A stretch of DNA of 64,000 bases from an uncultured Collinsella sp. (GCA_902464485.1 CABQJJ010000005.1:1-64000); one strand, 5' to 3'; numbered from the stretch's first letter, positions 40,977 to 51,123 are shown. Notes: generated from the sequence alone by a model not told the origin. Translations and numbers: made by a program.

Positions 40977-41903
40977 ATGCATTCTCCCCATCAACGCGAC
41001 GTGCATGCCCGGCCGGCGTGCAGTCGTCGCATCTTCTTGGGTAGCGCTCTCGCCGCGAGCGCTTCCGTCGTCGCCGGCGCGCTTGCCGGCTGCCAGCGCC
41101 CGTCCACGCTCAAGGTGGTCCAGCCCACGACGGGCGGCGGTCGCGACGACCTGTCCGATTCCGTGATTGGCAAGGATAAGATTCGCATCGGCATGGAGGC
41201 GGCCTACGCCCCGTACAACTGGCAGGTTTCCGAAGCCAGTGAGTATACCATTCCCATCGACAACGTGCAGGGCGCCTATGCCGATGGCTACGACGTGCAG
41301 ATTGCCAAGATTGTCTGCAAGGCCCTCGGCGGCGAGCCCGTTGCCGTTAAGCAAAGCTTCTCGGGCCTTATCGATTCGCTCAACAACGGCCAGATTGACC
41401 TCATCATCGCCGGCATGAGCGCCACGCCCGAGCGCGAGGAGTCCGTCGGCTTTTCCGATCCGTACTTCATTGGTTACTTTGGCCTGTTCGTAAAAGAGGG
41501 CTCTCCCTACCAAAACGCCACCAAGCTCAGCGACTTTAGCGGTGCCACGGTGCTCGGCCAAAAGGACACCATGCTCGACACCGTCATCGACGAGATTCCG
41601 GGCGTTGTCCACAAGAACCCGGTCGATTCGGTCCCCACGGTGTTTTCGAATCTGCTGCAGGGCACGTGCGACGCCGTGACCTACAACACCGAAAACGAGA
41701 AGGGTTATATGGCCCAAAATCCGGGCATTGTTCCTATTCATTTTGCCGAGGGCGAGGGCTTTAAGCAGGAGGTCGCGGCAAATGTCGGTTGCCGCAAGGG
41801 CTCGGACAAGCTGCTTAAGCTCATCGACAAGACGCTCAAGGGCATTAGCCAAGAGGAGCGCGACCAAATGTGGGACGCGTGCCTCGATCGTCAGCCGGCA
41901 TAG
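40977..41903 (+). CDS. Amino-acid ABC transporter substrate-binding lipoprotein
   Basis: The 308-residue protein has a twin-arginine-like signal (SRRIFLGSALAASASV) with lipobox LAGC, then a type II periplasmic-binding fold: IRIGMEAAYAPYNWQV, YDVQIAKIVCKALGGE, LIIAGMSATPEREESVGFSD, and GFKQEVAANVGCRKG. This is the polar amino-acid (HAAT) family, anchored outside the membrane. The ligand is unknown. It is the first gene of a three-gene importer, with GGGAAGG before the ATG. Confidence 0.9.
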   Translation: MHSPHQRDVHARPACSRRIFLGSALAASASVVAGALAGCQRPSTLKVVQPTTGGGRDDLSDSVIGKDKIRIGMEAAYAPYNWQVSEASEYTIPIDNVQGAYADGYDVQIAKIVCKALGGEPVAVKQSFSGLIDSLNNGQIDLIIAGMSATPEREESVGFSDPYFIGYFGLFVKEGSPYQNATKLSDFSGATVLGQKDTMLDTVIDEIPGVVHKNPVDSVPTVFSNLLQGTCDAVTYNTENEKGYMAQNPGIVPIHFAEGEGFKQEVAANVGCRKGSDKLLKLIDKTLKGISQEERDQMWDACLDRQPA

Positions 41904-41912
41904 GGAGGCAGC

Positions 41913-43061
41913 ATGAAAACCATCAATCGTCTGGCCTCCTTTACCAAGGCCGACCATCGTTATGTGTACCTGGGCACGAGCGTCATCGCGGCGCTTGGTC
42001 TGGCGTTTAGCCAACGCAACCCCACGCCGCTGAGCTTCTTGGCGCCTACGGGCGTGTTCCAAGACTGCCTCTGGGCAATCCTTTGGGCCTGGCTCGTTGT
42101 GTCGGCGGCGGCGCTCGTCACCAAGCTCATGCACTGGAACGACTATCGCGAAACGTCGCCGTTTGCTTCCGAGCGCTTCCGTCGCGGCGCGCGCCTGGGC
42201 AGCTATGTCGTCGTTACTATTGCGGCGATCTTCTTTATCGACCGCTGCGTCATGTCATTTATCGACCTGGTGCAGGTGAGCATTGTCTCGGACTCCAACC
42301 CCAGCGACTTTTTGTCGAGCCTGGTCTACATGACCTACAAGAGCGGGGACTTCTTTATCCGCGGTATCGAGATCACCATCGCACTTGCGACCTTCGGCAC
42401 CGTCATTGCATTCTTCCTGGCGCTGCTCCTTGTGTTTTTGCGCATTCAGACGTTCGACCGCGTGGATAACGACCTCACGCGCTTCTTTAAGAGTATCGGC
42501 CGCGGCTTTGCGACCGTCTACTCCACCATCGTGCGCGGCACGCCCATGATGGTCCAGGGCCTGCTCATCTATTACGCGGGCTTCACCGTTTTGCGCGGCA
42601 TGGGCTTCGAGACCGCCCAGGCCAACCAAATCTGGAGTACCTTCACCGCCGGCCTCGTCACCATCTCGCTCAACTCCACCGCCTACATGATGGAGGTCCT
42701 GCGCGGCGGCATCGAGTCCATCGATCCCGGTCAGGCCGAGGCGGCGCGCTCGCTGGGCCTGTCGCAGTGGCAGGCTATGCGCAAAGTCGTGTTTCCCCAG
42801 GGCATTAAGAACGCGATTCCGGCGCTCACCAACGAGCTCATCATCAATATCAAGGACTCATCGGTGCTCTCGGTCATCGGCGTGTTCGACCTCATGTACG
42901 CCACTACCACCGTCGCCGGCGTGTACTACCGCCAGATGGAGGTCTACTGCGTGGCGCTCGTGGTCTACCTAATCCTGACGCTCGTGGCGAGCCGCCTGCT
43001 CGAGGCCTTTGGCAAAAAGCTCGGCGCCGAGGCACCGGCCACGCTGCCCAGCTCCAACTAG
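41913..43061 (+). CDS. Amino-acid ABC transporter permease
   Basis: The 382-residue protein carries the HisM/GlnP-type core in its C-terminal 220 residues ([36 protein letters not shown], and the EAA loop [20 protein letters not shown]). About 150 extra N-terminal residues form three or so hydrophobic segments not found in minimal permeases. It pairs with the ATPase encoded next. The start follows the lipoprotein stop by 9 bases with GGGAGGC as ribosome site. Confidence 0.9.
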   Translation: MKTINRLASFTKADHRYVYLGTSVIAALGLAFSQRNPTPLSFLAPTGVFQDCLWAILWAWLVVSAAALVTKLMHWNDYRETSPFASERFRRGARLGSYVVVTIAAIFFIDRCVMSFIDLVQVSIVSDSNPSDFLSSLVYMTYKSGDFFIRGIEITIALATFGTVIAFFLALLLVFLRIQTFDRVDNDLTRFFKSIGRGFATVYSTIVRGTPMMVQGLLIYYAGFTVLRGMGFETAQANQIWSTFTAGLVTISLNSTAYMMEVLRGGIESIDPGQAEAARSLGLSQWQAMRKVVFPQGIKNAIPALTNELIINIKDSSVLSVIGVFDLMYATTTVAGVYYRQMEVYCVALVVYLILTLVASRLLEAFGKKLGAEAPATLPSSN

Positions 43062-43083
43062 GCGCAAGACGAGGAGAATCATC

Positions 43084-43869
43084 ATGGCAGATACCGCCAC
43101 TACCGGCGCTGCGGCCGCCGCGCAAATCCAAGAGCCGCTCATCCGCGTCGAGGGCCTGCGCAAGAGCTTCGGCTCGCTCGAGGTGCTCAAGGGCATCGAC
43201 CTGTCCGTCAATCCCGGCGAGGTCGTCACCATCATCGGCGCCTCGGGCTCGGGTAAGTCGACCTTCCTGCGCTGCCTCAACCTGCTCGAGACCCCGGACG
43301 CGGGCCATATCTGGTTCCATGGCCAGGACCTCACGGCCGAGCGCTGCAACATCAACAAGCTGCGTGAGGACATTGGCATGGTGTTCCAGGGCTTTAATCT
43401 GTTCAACAACATGGACGTGCTCGACAACTGCACGCTCGCGCCCGTCACGCTCAAAAAGATGAGCAAGGCCGAGGCTGAAAAAATTGCGATGGAGCATCTG
43501 ACGAGCGTGGGACTCGAAAAGTTCGCGCACGCCGCCGTGGGTCGTCTGTCCGGTGGTCAAAAACAGCGCGTGGCCATCGCTCGTGCCCTATGCATGAATC
43601 CGCAGATCATGCTGTTCGACGAGCCGACCTCCGCACTCGACCCCGAGATCGTGGGAGAGGTACTCGAGGTCATGCGCAAGCTCGCTGCCGACGGTATGAC
43701 CATGGTCGTCGTCACGCACGAGATGGCCTTTGCTCGCACGGTGTCCGACCGCGTGGTCTTTATGGACAAGGGCGTGGTGCTCGAGGATGCCGCGCCGGCC
43801 GAGCTCTTCGGCAACCCCAAGCACCAGCGCACCCGCGAGTTCCTCTCGCGTTATCTCGAGGACAAATAA
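43084..43869 (+). CDS. Amino-acid ABC transporter ATP-binding protein
   Basis: The 261-residue protein is a GlnQ-type ATPase: Walker [11 protein letters not shown]-loop [11 protein letters not shown], signature LSGGQKQRV, Walker [14 protein letters not shown]-loop VVTHEM. It energises the importer of the two preceding genes. ATG 43084 follows GAGGAGA; a longer in-frame reading from 43009 overlaps the permease end and lacks family features. About 18 Ala/Thr-rich N-terminal residues precede the domain. Confidence 0.93.
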   Translation: MADTATTGAAAAAQIQEPLIRVEGLRKSFGSLEVLKGIDLSVNPGEVVTIIGASGSGKSTFLRCLNLLETPDAGHIWFHGQDLTAERCNINKLREDIGMVFQGFNLFNNMDVLDNCTLAPVTLKKMSKAEAEKIAMEHLTSVGLEKFAHAAVGRLSGGQKQRVAIARALCMNPQIMLFDEPTSALDPEIVGEVLEVMRKLAADGMTMVVVTHEMAFARTVSDRVVFMDKGVVLEDAAPAELFGNPKHQRTREFLSRYLEDK

Positions 43870-43892
43870 CCGACCGCAAACGCTTATGTGGC

Positions 43893-43917
43893 AGGGCCGC
43901 TCCGGTGGGGCGGCCCT
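43893..43917 (+). terminator. Hairpin between ABC importer and peptidase genes
   Basis: AGGGCCGC and GCGGCCCT form an 8-bp stem without a T-run, so at most partial termination; the M20 gene starts 25 bases later. Confidence 0.45.
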
Positions 43918-43941
43918 CGTCATCACAATCGAAAGGATGTC

Positions 43942-45369
43942 ATGGCCGAGGTTTGGCGCTTCTTTGCGCATGAGGACGATTTTGCCGATATAGACGAGGC
44001 CAGCGCGTGCGAGCGCTTGGGTCGCGTGCTGTCGTTTCCGACCATCTCGAGCATGGATGCCGAGGCGGTGGACTGGCAGCCCTTCGACGACCTGCGCGCC
44101 TATATGCAGCAGGCCTGGCCGCACGTATTTACGGCGGGTAAGATCGAGCTCATCGACCATTCGTTGCTGGTGACGCTTTCCGGCTCCGACCCCGCTCTCA
44201 AGCCCGTTATGCTCATGGGCCACATGGACGTGGTCCCCGTGGTGCCGGGTACTGAGGCAGACTGGACGCACGCTCCCTTTAGCGGACATGTGGACGACGC
44301 CTACATTTGGGGCCGCGGCGCCGTCGACATGAAAGACCAAGTCGCAGGCATTCTCGAGGCGGTTGAGTATGTGCTGGCCCACGGCTGGGAGCACGAGCGC
44401 ACCCTGCTGTTGGCTTTTGGCCAGGACGAGGAAACCACGCAGTTCGGTGCGGGTGCCATCGGCCGCGTGCTCGAGGAGCGCGGTGTTGAGCTCGAGTTCC
44501 TGATCGATGAGGGCGACTACCGCATCGTTCCGGCTGCCGAGTACAGCGCGGGCGAGGGCTGGCTTATGCATGCCGATCTCGCGGAGAAGGGCTACGCCGA
44601 TATCGTGTTGAGGACGCGTAGCGAGGGCGGGCATTCCTCCAACCCCTACGGTGGCACTTCGCTCGAGGTGCTGAGCCGCGCCATCGCCGCGATCTGCGAT
44701 ATCGAGTGGCCGACGCGCGTCACGGACCTGCTTGCCGCACAGCTCGTCGAGCTGGGGCTCTACACGGCCGACGAGATTGCCTTCAACAAGGACGTCATCG
44801 TGCGCGAGTGCCTCGCCAGCAAGAAGCTCTATCCGCTCGTGACCACCACCTGTGCACCGACCCAAATCGAGGGCGGTAGCACCGGTGCTAACGTGATGCC
44901 GCAGGATATGTGGGCCAATATCAATTTCCGCATGCTCGAGGGCACGAGCGTGGCCGATGTCGTGGCCCGCTGCCGTGTCGCCGTTGCCGAGGCGGGGCTC
45001 GCCGACCGCGTCGAGGTCGAGCTCGGCCCTGGCAGCTCCGACCCCTCGCCGTCTCCACGCATCGGCGGACCGGGACTCGAGACCGTCCGCGTCATCGCCG
45101 CCCGCTATTTCCACGATCCAAAGGGGACGGAGGAAAACGGGTCATCAGCGGCGGGCGGAGCTCCTATCGGCATCGTTCCCTCGACCGTGATTGGCGCGAC
45201 CGATGCTGCCAACTACCAGCGCATTTGCCCCGAGTGCATTCGCTTCTCGGCCTTTGTGGTAGACGATGACGAGTGCGAGCGCGGTGTCCACGGCACCAAC
45301 GAGCGCATCACCCGCCGCGCCTACCTCCAGGGCGTACGCTTCCTCATCGCTTTGCTTCAAACGCTCTAG
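43942..45369 (+). CDS. M20-family metallopeptidase/deacylase
   Basis: The 475-residue protein has the M20 pattern: MLMGHMDVVPVVPG (metal His-X-Asp), GRGAVDMKDQVAGILEAVEY (bridging Asp), FGQDEETTQFGAGAI (catalytic Glu-Glu pair), and a dimerisation domain with GGHSSNPYGG. The family includes dipeptidases and carboxypeptidase-type deacylases; here it probably releases amino acids from small peptides or N-acyl compounds. ATG 43942 follows AAAGGA. It lies 72 bases after the amino-acid importer genes and may be cotranscribed. Confidence 0.88.
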   Translation: MAEVWRFFAHEDDFADIDEASACERLGRVLSFPTISSMDAEAVDWQPFDDLRAYMQQAWPHVFTAGKIELIDHSLLVTLSGSDPALKPVMLMGHMDVVPVVPGTEADWTHAPFSGHVDDAYIWGRGAVDMKDQVAGILEAVEYVLAHGWEHERTLLLAFGQDEETTQFGAGAIGRVLEERGVELEFLIDEGDYRIVPAAEYSAGEGWLMHADLAEKGYADIVLRTRSEGGHSSNPYGGTSLEVLSRAIAAICDIEWPTRVTDLLAAQLVELGLYTADEIAFNKDVIVRECLASKKLYPLVTTTCAPTQIEGGSTGANVMPQDMWANINFRMLEGTSVADVVARCRVAVAEAGLADRVEVELGPGSSDPSPSPRIGGPGLETVRVIAARYFHDPKGTEENGSSAAGGAPIGIVPSTVIGATDAANYQRICPECIRFSAFVVDDDECERGVHGTNERITRRAYLQGVRFLIALLQTL

Positions 45370-45372
45370 AAT

Positions 45373-45453
45373 GTGACAAGGCGACAGTCCCTTTGTTAGC
45401 CGTTGGGGGACGTTCTTAAACGACTAGTCGTTAAGGAACGTCCCCCAACGGCT
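45373..45453. repeat. Composite palindromic repeat (both families)
   Basis: A half copy of the GACAAAGGGA family (GACAGTCCCTTTGT, 45383-45396) abuts a near-perfect 56-bp palindrome (45398-45453: AGCCGTTGGGGGACGTTC... with central CGACTAGTCG). The latter is an enlarged AGCCGTTGGGGA repeat. The gap to prfA (45454-45662) shows no gene. Confidence 0.85.
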
Positions 45454-45662
45454 ACGTCCACTCATTCCGTGCGGGTTATATGCAGGTTTGCCTGCGCACG
45501 CTATCATATATGGGTTAGACCGCAACTATGTACCCCATACGCGAAGGGATGCGCATGTATCTGAAGATCGACATGTTCTAGCCGGGCTTACCCCCGCAGC
45601 GGCGCCACGCGCCCCATCAACTCTGCCGATTTTCACCTTCACGCATATAAAGGAGTCCCGCC

Positions 45663-46730
45663 ATGCGCGACAAGCTCGAAAAGATCATCAAGGCCTATGA
45701 GGAGCTCGAGAAGAAGCTCTCCGACCCGGCCGTCGCCTCCGACATCAAGGAGTTCACGCGTCTCAACAAGGAGTATGCGCACCAGTCCGACCTCATCGCC
45801 GCCTCGCGCGAGTACATCGGTGCGCTCGATGACATCGAGGCCGCCAAGGAAATGCTCCACGATACCACCGATTCTGATGAGAAGGAGATGCTCCAGATGG
45901 ACATCTCCGAGAACGAGGCCAAGCTTCCCCAGCTCGAGGAAGACATCAAGTACATGCTCATCCCGAGCGACCCCAACGACGACAAGAACACCATCGTCGA
46001 GATTCGTTCCGCCGCCGGTGGCGACGAGGCTGCCATCTTTGCTGGCGACCTGTACAAGATGTATCAGCGTTTCTGCGAGTCGCGTGGCTGGAAGACCACC
46101 GTGCTCGATTCCAGCCCCAGCGAGGCCGGCGGCTTTAAGTCCATCGAGTTCAAGGTCGAGGGCGACCGCGTCTACTCCGTCATGAAGTACGAGTCCGGCG
46201 TGCACCGCGTCCAACGCGTTCCCAAGACCGAGTCCCAGGGCCGCATCCAGACTTCCACGGCTACTGTCGCCGTGCTTCCCGAGGCCGAGGAAATCGACGT
46301 CCAGATTAATCAGTCCGACCTGCGCATCGACACCTACTGCGCCTCCGGACCTGGCGGTCAGTGCGTTAATACCACCTACTCCGCCGTGCGCATCACCCAC
46401 CTGCCCACCAACACCGTGGTGCAGTCCCAGGAGCAGCGCTCCCAGATCCAGAACCGCGAGGTCTGCATGCAGATGCTGCGTGCCCGCCTGTACGAGATGG
46501 AGCTCGAGAAGCAGCAGGCAGAGCTTGGTGCCGAGCGCCAGAGCCAGATTGGCCACGGCAACCGTTCCGAGAAGATTCGTACCTACAACCAGCCCCAGGA
46601 CCGCGTGACCGACCACCGCATCGGTTTCAACTCCACCTACAACGGCGTCCTTCTGGGCGACCAGCTCGGCACCGTGATCGAGGCGCTCGCCGCCGCAGAG
46701 CGCGCCGAGAAGCTGGCACAGGCCGTTTAG
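45663..46730 (+). CDS. prfA: Peptide chain release factor 1
   Basis: The 355-residue protein has RF1 markers: an N-terminal helical domain, IRSAAGGDEAAIFAGDLYKM, the stop-codon anticodon motif PxT as RVPKTESQGRIQT, and catalytic GGQ in ASGPGGQCVNTTYSAVR. Gln of GGQ is methylated by PrmC, whose gene follows within 600 bases. RF1 reads UAA and UAG; TAG is a common stop in this window. AAGGAGTC precedes the ATG. It begins a housekeeping cluster (prfA, prmC, tsaC) typical of Gram-positives. Confidence 0.96.
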   Translation: MRDKLEKIIKAYEELEKKLSDPAVASDIKEFTRLNKEYAHQSDLIAASREYIGALDDIEAAKEMLHDTTDSDEKEMLQMDISENEAKLPQLEEDIKYMLIPSDPNDDKNTIVEIRSAAGGDEAAIFAGDLYKMYQRFCESRGWKTTVLDSSPSEAGGFKSIEFKVEGDRVYSVMKYESGVHRVQRVPKTESQGRIQTSTATVAVLPEAEEIDVQINQSDLRIDTYCASGPGGQCVNTTYSAVRITHLPTNTVVQSQEQRSQIQNREVCMQMLRARLYEMELEKQQAELGAERQSQIGHGNRSEKIRTYNQPQDRVTDHRIGFNSTYNGVLLGDQLGTVIEALAAAERAEKLAQAV

Positions 46731-46733
46731 TAG

Positions 46734-46880
46734 GTTACGCGGTTTTGCCAAACCGCGTAACGGCTCGACGCTGCGCGCCGCCCAGAGCGACAATTTGTCA
46801 TTCAAAAGGCAAGGCATGACCAGAAGGTCTATGCCTTGCCTTTTTCATGCCAACTTGTTCGCTCTGGACGTCGCTCGCTG
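46734..46880. repeat. 147-bp structured repeat, copy 1
   Basis: It is about 91% identical to 61549-61695 and equal in length. Stems: GTTACGCGGTTT/AAACCGCGTAAC (46734-46761); CCAGAGCGA (46782-46790) with TCGCTCTGG (46859-46867); and an internal terminator hairpin (46804-46845). In the second copy stem bases change in pairs. Confidence 0.9.
46804..46845 (+). terminator. Intrinsic terminator after prfA, inside repeat
   Basis: AAAAGGCAAGGCAT... pairs with ATGCCTTGCCTTTTT around GACCAGAAGGTC, ending in a T-run; A-rich left flank makes it work both ways. Confidence 0.88.
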
Positions 46881-47241
46881 TCCGTCCTCTACCTGCGGCG
46901 TTGCCTTGCTCCGGATGCGGTGGTCACTGTCATACGTCTGCCATCGAAAATGATGCTCATAAAAATCGTCCAAGAAGTCGCGGGGCGATTTTAACCGCGT
47001 TGTGCGTCGAGCGATTTGGCGGGTATCCGGTTGGATGTTAGTCAGCTCAGGGCAACCTTGCCAAAAGCTTGACGGATTCAAATGTGGACGTCGGCGAATG
47101 AACACTTTGGACGGGGCCAAACCAAAAAAACTGGGCTGATTCTCGATAATTGCTTTCAATTGTCCCTTGCCAAGCACTGGCCTCGCGTACAATCTGCTCC
47201 GACATTCGCGCGCCGCCCGGCGCTTAGGAGGGGAGGACCCC
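46881..47241. other. 360-bp gene-free region before prmC
   Basis: I see no coding frame with codon use like the neighbours, no tRNA fold and no known riboswitch. A run of A with GGGCTGATT (47125-47145) lies before prmC and may include its promoter. Confidence 0.4.
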
Positions 47242-48492
47242 ATGGCAAACGAGATTTGGACCATCAAGCGCTGTCTCGAGTGGACCAAGGAGTACCTAGC
47301 CGATCGTGGCGAGGAGCATCCCCGTCTTTCTGCCGAATGGTTGCTTTGCGCTGCTACGGGTCTGGCGCGTATCGACTTATACATGCGTATGGACGAGGAG
47401 CTCGATACGCCGCAGCTCGAGACCATGCACGCCGCCGTCGTGCGCCGCGCCAAAGGCGAGCCTCTGCAGTACATCACCGGCAGTACGCAGTTTCGCATGA
47501 TCGATGTCGCTTGCGCTCCTGGCGTGCTCATCCCGCGTCCCGAGACCGAGATGCTCGTCGAGGAAGTCCTCAATTATTTGGATGCTGAGGTGCTGGATCC
47601 CAATGCTGCCACCCGCCAGCGTGCGGAATTGCCCTGGAACGACGAGGTGGAGCAGGCACGCAAGGCCGAGGCTGCGCTGGCTGATGAGCGTGCGACCGCC
47701 GAACGCCGTGCGGCAAATCTGACGGCTGCCGATGAGGCGGCGCTGGGCGGGGGCGTGTTGGGCAGCCGTGCCTATGCCGAGGAGCTGGCAGATCGCGAAG
47801 CCGAGGAAGACGCCGCGAAGGTCACAGAAGCCGAGGCGGCAGAAGCTTCCGCCCCCGAGCTCGATGAATACGGCATCGCCATCGAAGGCGCTGGCCAGGG
47901 AGCGATTCCCGCGCAAGACGCCGCCGCGCCCGCCCCAGCCGACTCCCGTATCGCTCGTATTCTCGAGGTCGGTTGCGGCACGGGTTGCATCTCGCTCTCC
48001 CTTGCCTGGGAACGCCGCGGCCACGTTACCTGTACCGCCACCGATATCGAACCGCGCGCCATCGACCTGGCCACTAAAAACCGCGATGCGCTTGGTCTCA
48101 CGTCCGGGGAGGTCGCCTTCAGCCTCACAAACCTGGTGAGTTCTATCCCCCGCGAGGAATGGGGCACCTTCGACGTGCTCGTCTCCAACCCGCCCTATAT
48201 CCCCACCGATGTCATGCGCTCGCTGCCGCACGAGGTCAAAGACTTCGAACCCGACTTGGCGCTCGAGGGCGGCGCCGACGGCCTAGATATCTTCCGTCGC
48301 CTGCTCAATGCGGCGCCCTATATGCTGCGCTCCGGCGGTCTGTTTGCCTGTGAGCTCTATGAGGGCGCTCTTGACGCTGCCGCTGAGCTCTGCCGCCAGG
48401 CGGGTCTTTCGGATGTGCGTATCGTCCGCGACCTCACCGATCGTCCCCGCATCGTCCGAGCCATCGTCACCGAGCCCAAGCAGCGTCAGTAA
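47242..48492 (+). CDS. prmC: Release-factor glutamine methyltransferase with large insertion
   Basis: The 416-residue protein has the PrmC N-terminal helical domain (residues 1-110: KGEPLQYITG, VLIPRPETEMLVEEVL) and the Rossmann methyltransferase domain (ILEVGCGTGCISLSLA near 240; NPPY at 316-319; final GLSDVRIVRDLTDRPRI). Between them, about residues 113-234 form an Ala/Glu/Asp-rich, probably disordered insertion; usual PrmC is about 280 residues. It N5-methylates the GGQ glutamine of RF1/RF2. The ATG at 47242 follows GGAGGGGAGG; an earlier in-frame start at 47167 is untypical. Confidence 0.9.
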   Translation: MANEIWTIKRCLEWTKEYLADRGEEHPRLSAEWLLCAATGLARIDLYMRMDEELDTPQLETMHAAVVRRAKGEPLQYITGSTQFRMIDVACAPGVLIPRPETEMLVEEVLNYLDAEVLDPNAATRQRAELPWNDEVEQARKAEAALADERATAERRAANLTAADEAALGGGVLGSRAYAEELADREAEEDAAKVTEAEAAEASAPELDEYGIAIEGAGQGAIPAQDAAAPAPADSRIARILEVGCGTGCISLSLAWERRGHVTCTATDIEPRAIDLATKNRDALGLTSGEVAFSLTNLVSSIPREEWGTFDVLVSNPPYIPTDVMRSLPHEVKDFEPDLALEGGADGLDIFRRLLNAAPYMLRSGGLFACELYEGALDAAAELCRQAGLSDVRIVRDLTDRPRIVRAIVTEPKQRQ

Positions 48493-48703
48493 AGTACGAA
48501 GCGTGTTGGCGGCGCGGCGGACGGAAGCGCTGCGCCGGAAATACAAAGAGGCTCGTTGCTGCGCAATAACCCCCTCACTTTCACCGACTACTATAGCCGC
48601 TCACCAAACCAACATGCGCTGTGGACAAATGGGTTAAACGTTTCGTGCGAGAATGCCCCTCAGCAAGCAAACATTTACCAGAGCGTAAGGGGCTGGCATA
48701 CAC

Positions 48704-49447
48704 ATGCAGACGGTCTATCGGGTATTCGAGGGAGCGCGTGAGCCGCATCGGCTCGCTGTCGAGCGTACGGCCGAGGTGCTCGGTCGTGGTGGCCTGGCTT
48801 TGATCCCGACCGAGACCGTCTATGGCGTCGCTGTGGCAGTCAACGCCTTCTCGGATGCCGTACCCCAAGATACAAGCGAATTCCCGTCGTGGCCGCGCGA
48901 TCCGCAGACTTCCGTCAACGGCGCCAAGGTCCCGGCGCTCGGCACCGGCTACCGTCGCATCTTTACCCTCAAACAGCGCGAGCTTACTCAAACCGTAGCC
49001 TGGCTGGTCGATGGCGCCGAAGCCCTCGACCGCTATGGCGTGCATATCCCTAACGAGGCTCGTACACTCGCCAAAAGATGCTGGCCGGGCGCCCTGACTA
49101 TCGTGGTCAAGGCGGCTCCCTGCGTGCCGACCTTTATGCGCGCCGCAGACGGCACGGTGGCACTTCGCGCGTCGGCCTCGCCTGTGGTGCAGGCGCTCAT
49201 CCACTCCTGCGGCAGTCCACTTGCCTGTACCAGCGCCAATACACACGGGGCGCCCTCGCCGGCAAGCTTCGCCGCCGTGGAGGACCGCATCCTGGAGGGG
49301 GTCGATGTTGCCGTCGACGCCGGCGAGACCCCGTGTCGCGACGCCTCGACCATCGTGTCGTTCCAGCACGGCGGACTCCAGATCCTGCGCCAAGGCGCAC
49401 TTCCCGCATCAGAGATCGAGCGGGTCCTGTCTGACCCGATGCAATAG
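48704..49447 (+). CDS. tsaC: L-threonylcarbamoyladenylate synthase (Sua5/YrdC family)
   Basis: The 247-residue protein has YrdC motifs: LALIPTETVYGVAVAV, RRIFTLKQR (KxR-type), AKRCWPGALTIVVKA, VALRASASPVVQALI, and LACTSANTHGAPSPASF. It makes threonylcarbamoyl-AMP from Thr, bicarbonate and ATP for t6A37 of ANN-decoding tRNAs. Near residues 55-75 a loop (DTSEFPSWPRDPQTSVNG) is longer than in minimal members. It lies after prmC, the common order in Gram-positives. The ribosome site (AAGGGG, 48688-48693) is somewhat far from the ATG. Confidence 0.88.
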   Translation: MQTVYRVFEGAREPHRLAVERTAEVLGRGGLALIPTETVYGVAVAVNAFSDAVPQDTSEFPSWPRDPQTSVNGAKVPALGTGYRRIFTLKQRELTQTVAWLVDGAEALDRYGVHIPNEARTLAKRCWPGALTIVVKAAPCVPTFMRAADGTVALRASASPVVQALIHSCGSPLACTSANTHGAPSPASFAAVEDRILEGVDVAVDAGETPCRDASTIVSFQHGGLQILRQGALPASEIERVLSDPMQ

Positions 49448-49460
49448 AAAGGTGTAAGCG

Positions 49461-51002
49461 ATGTCGTTGAATCTGGGCAGCCTGGGCATGGAAGATGCCT
49501 CGTTTAACTTTGGCGGTTCCTACATCATGGCGCTCGACTGCGGCACCACCTCGGTACTTGCGACCATCGTCGACGAGTACGGATGCATCGTCGCGCAGGC
49601 ACGTCGCAGCGTCAAAACCAGCTTCCCGCGCCCCGGCTGGGTGGAGCAAGATCCCATGGCGGTCCTTGCCAGCCAGATCGCGGTCATGATGGAGGTCCAG
49701 TTTAAGAGCGGGATTCATTCCGACCGCATCGCCGCCATCGGTATCTCCAATCAGCGTGAGACCACGGTGGTCTGGGACCGCGTGAGCGGCCAGCCCATCT
49801 ATAACGCCATCGTATGGCAGTGCCGTCGTACCGCGTCTCTGATCGATAATTTGGTTGAGCAGGGCGCAGAAGAGCTGGTGCGCTCCCGCACGGGGCTTAC
49901 GCTCGACCCGTATTTCTCGGCCTCCAAGGTGCAGTGGATTCTCGATAACGTCGACGGCGCGCGCGAGAGCGCGGCGGCGGGCGACCTTATGTTTGGTACC
50001 ATCGATACGTGGCTCATCTACAATCTCACCGGTGGTCAGGTCTTTGCTACCGACTATACCAATGCTAGCCGCACCGCACTCTTCAACATCCATACGCTCG
50101 AATGGGACGACGACCTGCTGGCGCTCTTCGACATCCCGCGCTCCATGATGCCCGAGGTTCGCTGGAGCTCGGGTGACTACGGCCGCGTCGCGAGCGATAT
50201 TATGACCAACATGCCGCCCATCATGGGCGTGGCGGGCGACCAGCAGGCTTCGTTGTTTGGCCACTGCTGCTTCCATCCCGGTCAGACCAAGAATACCTAT
50301 GGCACGGGCTGCTTTATGCTCATGAACACTGGCGACGAGATTGTCGAGTCCAAAAATGGCCTGGTTTCCACCATCGGTATCGCTGCGGACGGCAAGATCA
50401 GCTATGCGCTCGAAGGCTCCATTTTTGCCGCCGGCTCCACCATGAACTGGCTGCGCGACAACATGGGCATCATCTCCAACGTGACCGAGTCGGCGCAGCT
50501 TGCCGCCTCGATTGGCGACAACGAGGGCTGCTACTTCGTTCCCGCCTTTGCGGGCTTGGGTGCTCCCTGGTGGGATCCGCATGCCCGCGGTATCGTGTGC
50601 GGCCTGACTGGTGCCTCGAGCCGCGCAACCATCGTGCGTGCCGCCTGCGAGTCCATGGCCTATCAGAGCTACGATGTGCTGCGTGCCATGGAGCAGGACG
50701 TGGGTCTTTCGATTGAGCGCCTATCCGTCGATGGCGGCGCCTCGCGCAACGAGTTCATCATGCAGTTCCAGTCCGACCTGCTGAATATTCCCGTACTGCA
50801 ATGCGAGTCGGTGGAGACTACGGCAATCGGTGCCGCGTATCTGGCGGGCCTCGCGGTTGGGTATTGGGAGGATCTGGAGGAGCTGGAGCAAAACACCCAG
50901 ATTGTTAAGACCTTCTATCCCCATATGTCCGTTGAGCGCCGCGAGCGCAACTTGGACGGTTGGCACGATGCGGTCAAGCGTTCGCTCAGTACTGAGCAGT
51001 AG
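49461..51002 (+). CDS. glpK: Glycerol kinase
   Basis: The 513-residue FGGY-family kinase has a phosphate loop [11 protein letters not shown], the glycerol-binding set RET in [13 protein letters not shown] in IVWQCRRT, Y in LDPYFSASK and D in [12 protein letters not shown], then [11 protein letters not shown]. These glycerol ligands argue for glycerol rather than another sugar. A roughly 20-residue N-terminal extension ([15 protein letters not shown]) is unusual. It phosphorylates glycerol to glycerol-3-phosphate. No glpF or glpD is nearby. GAAAGGTG precedes the ATG, 13 bases after tsaC. Confidence 0.93.
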   Translation: MSLNLGSLGMEDASFNFGGSYIMALDCGTTSVLATIVDEYGCIVAQARRSVKTSFPRPGWVEQDPMAVLASQIAVMMEVQFKSGIHSDRIAAIGISNQRETTVVWDRVSGQPIYNAIVWQCRRTASLIDNLVEQGAEELVRSRTGLTLDPYFSASKVQWILDNVDGARESAAAGDLMFGTIDTWLIYNLTGGQVFATDYTNASRTALFNIHTLEWDDDLLALFDIPRSMMPEVRWSSGDYGRVASDIMTNMPPIMGVAGDQQASLFGHCCFHPGQTKNTYGTGCFMLMNTGDEIVESKNGLVSTIGIAADGKISYALEGSIFAAGSTMNWLRDNMGIISNVTESAQLAASIGDNEGCYFVPAFAGLGAPWWDPHARGIVCGLTGASSRATIVRAACESMAYQSYDVLRAMEQDVGLSIERLSVDGGASRNEFIMQFQSDLLNIPVLQCESVETTAIGAAYLAGLAVGYWEDLEELEQNTQIVKTFYPHMSVERRERNLDGWHDAVKRSLSTEQ

Positions 51003-51045
51003 GGCTGCGACGGGGCGCTCGATACAACAAACCGCTAAACTTATG

Positions 51046-51080
51046 CACGGCGCGTGGCAACAGCACCGCGGCGCGCCGTG
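51046..51080. other. Hairpin between glpK and upp
   Basis: CACGGCGCG (51046-51054) and CGCGCCGTG (51072-51080) pair perfectly; no T-run follows. Perhaps a processing or attenuation site upstream of upp. Confidence 0.5.
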
Positions 51081-51123
51081 TCAGCAAAGCCATCTTGCGG
51101 CCGCAATGAAAGGGGCAAGACCC

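Noticed and set aside
46845..47573. Minus-strand frame of 242 codons across the gap before prmC.
   Set aside because: Half is antisense to prmC, and the rest shows no family motif or ribosome site.
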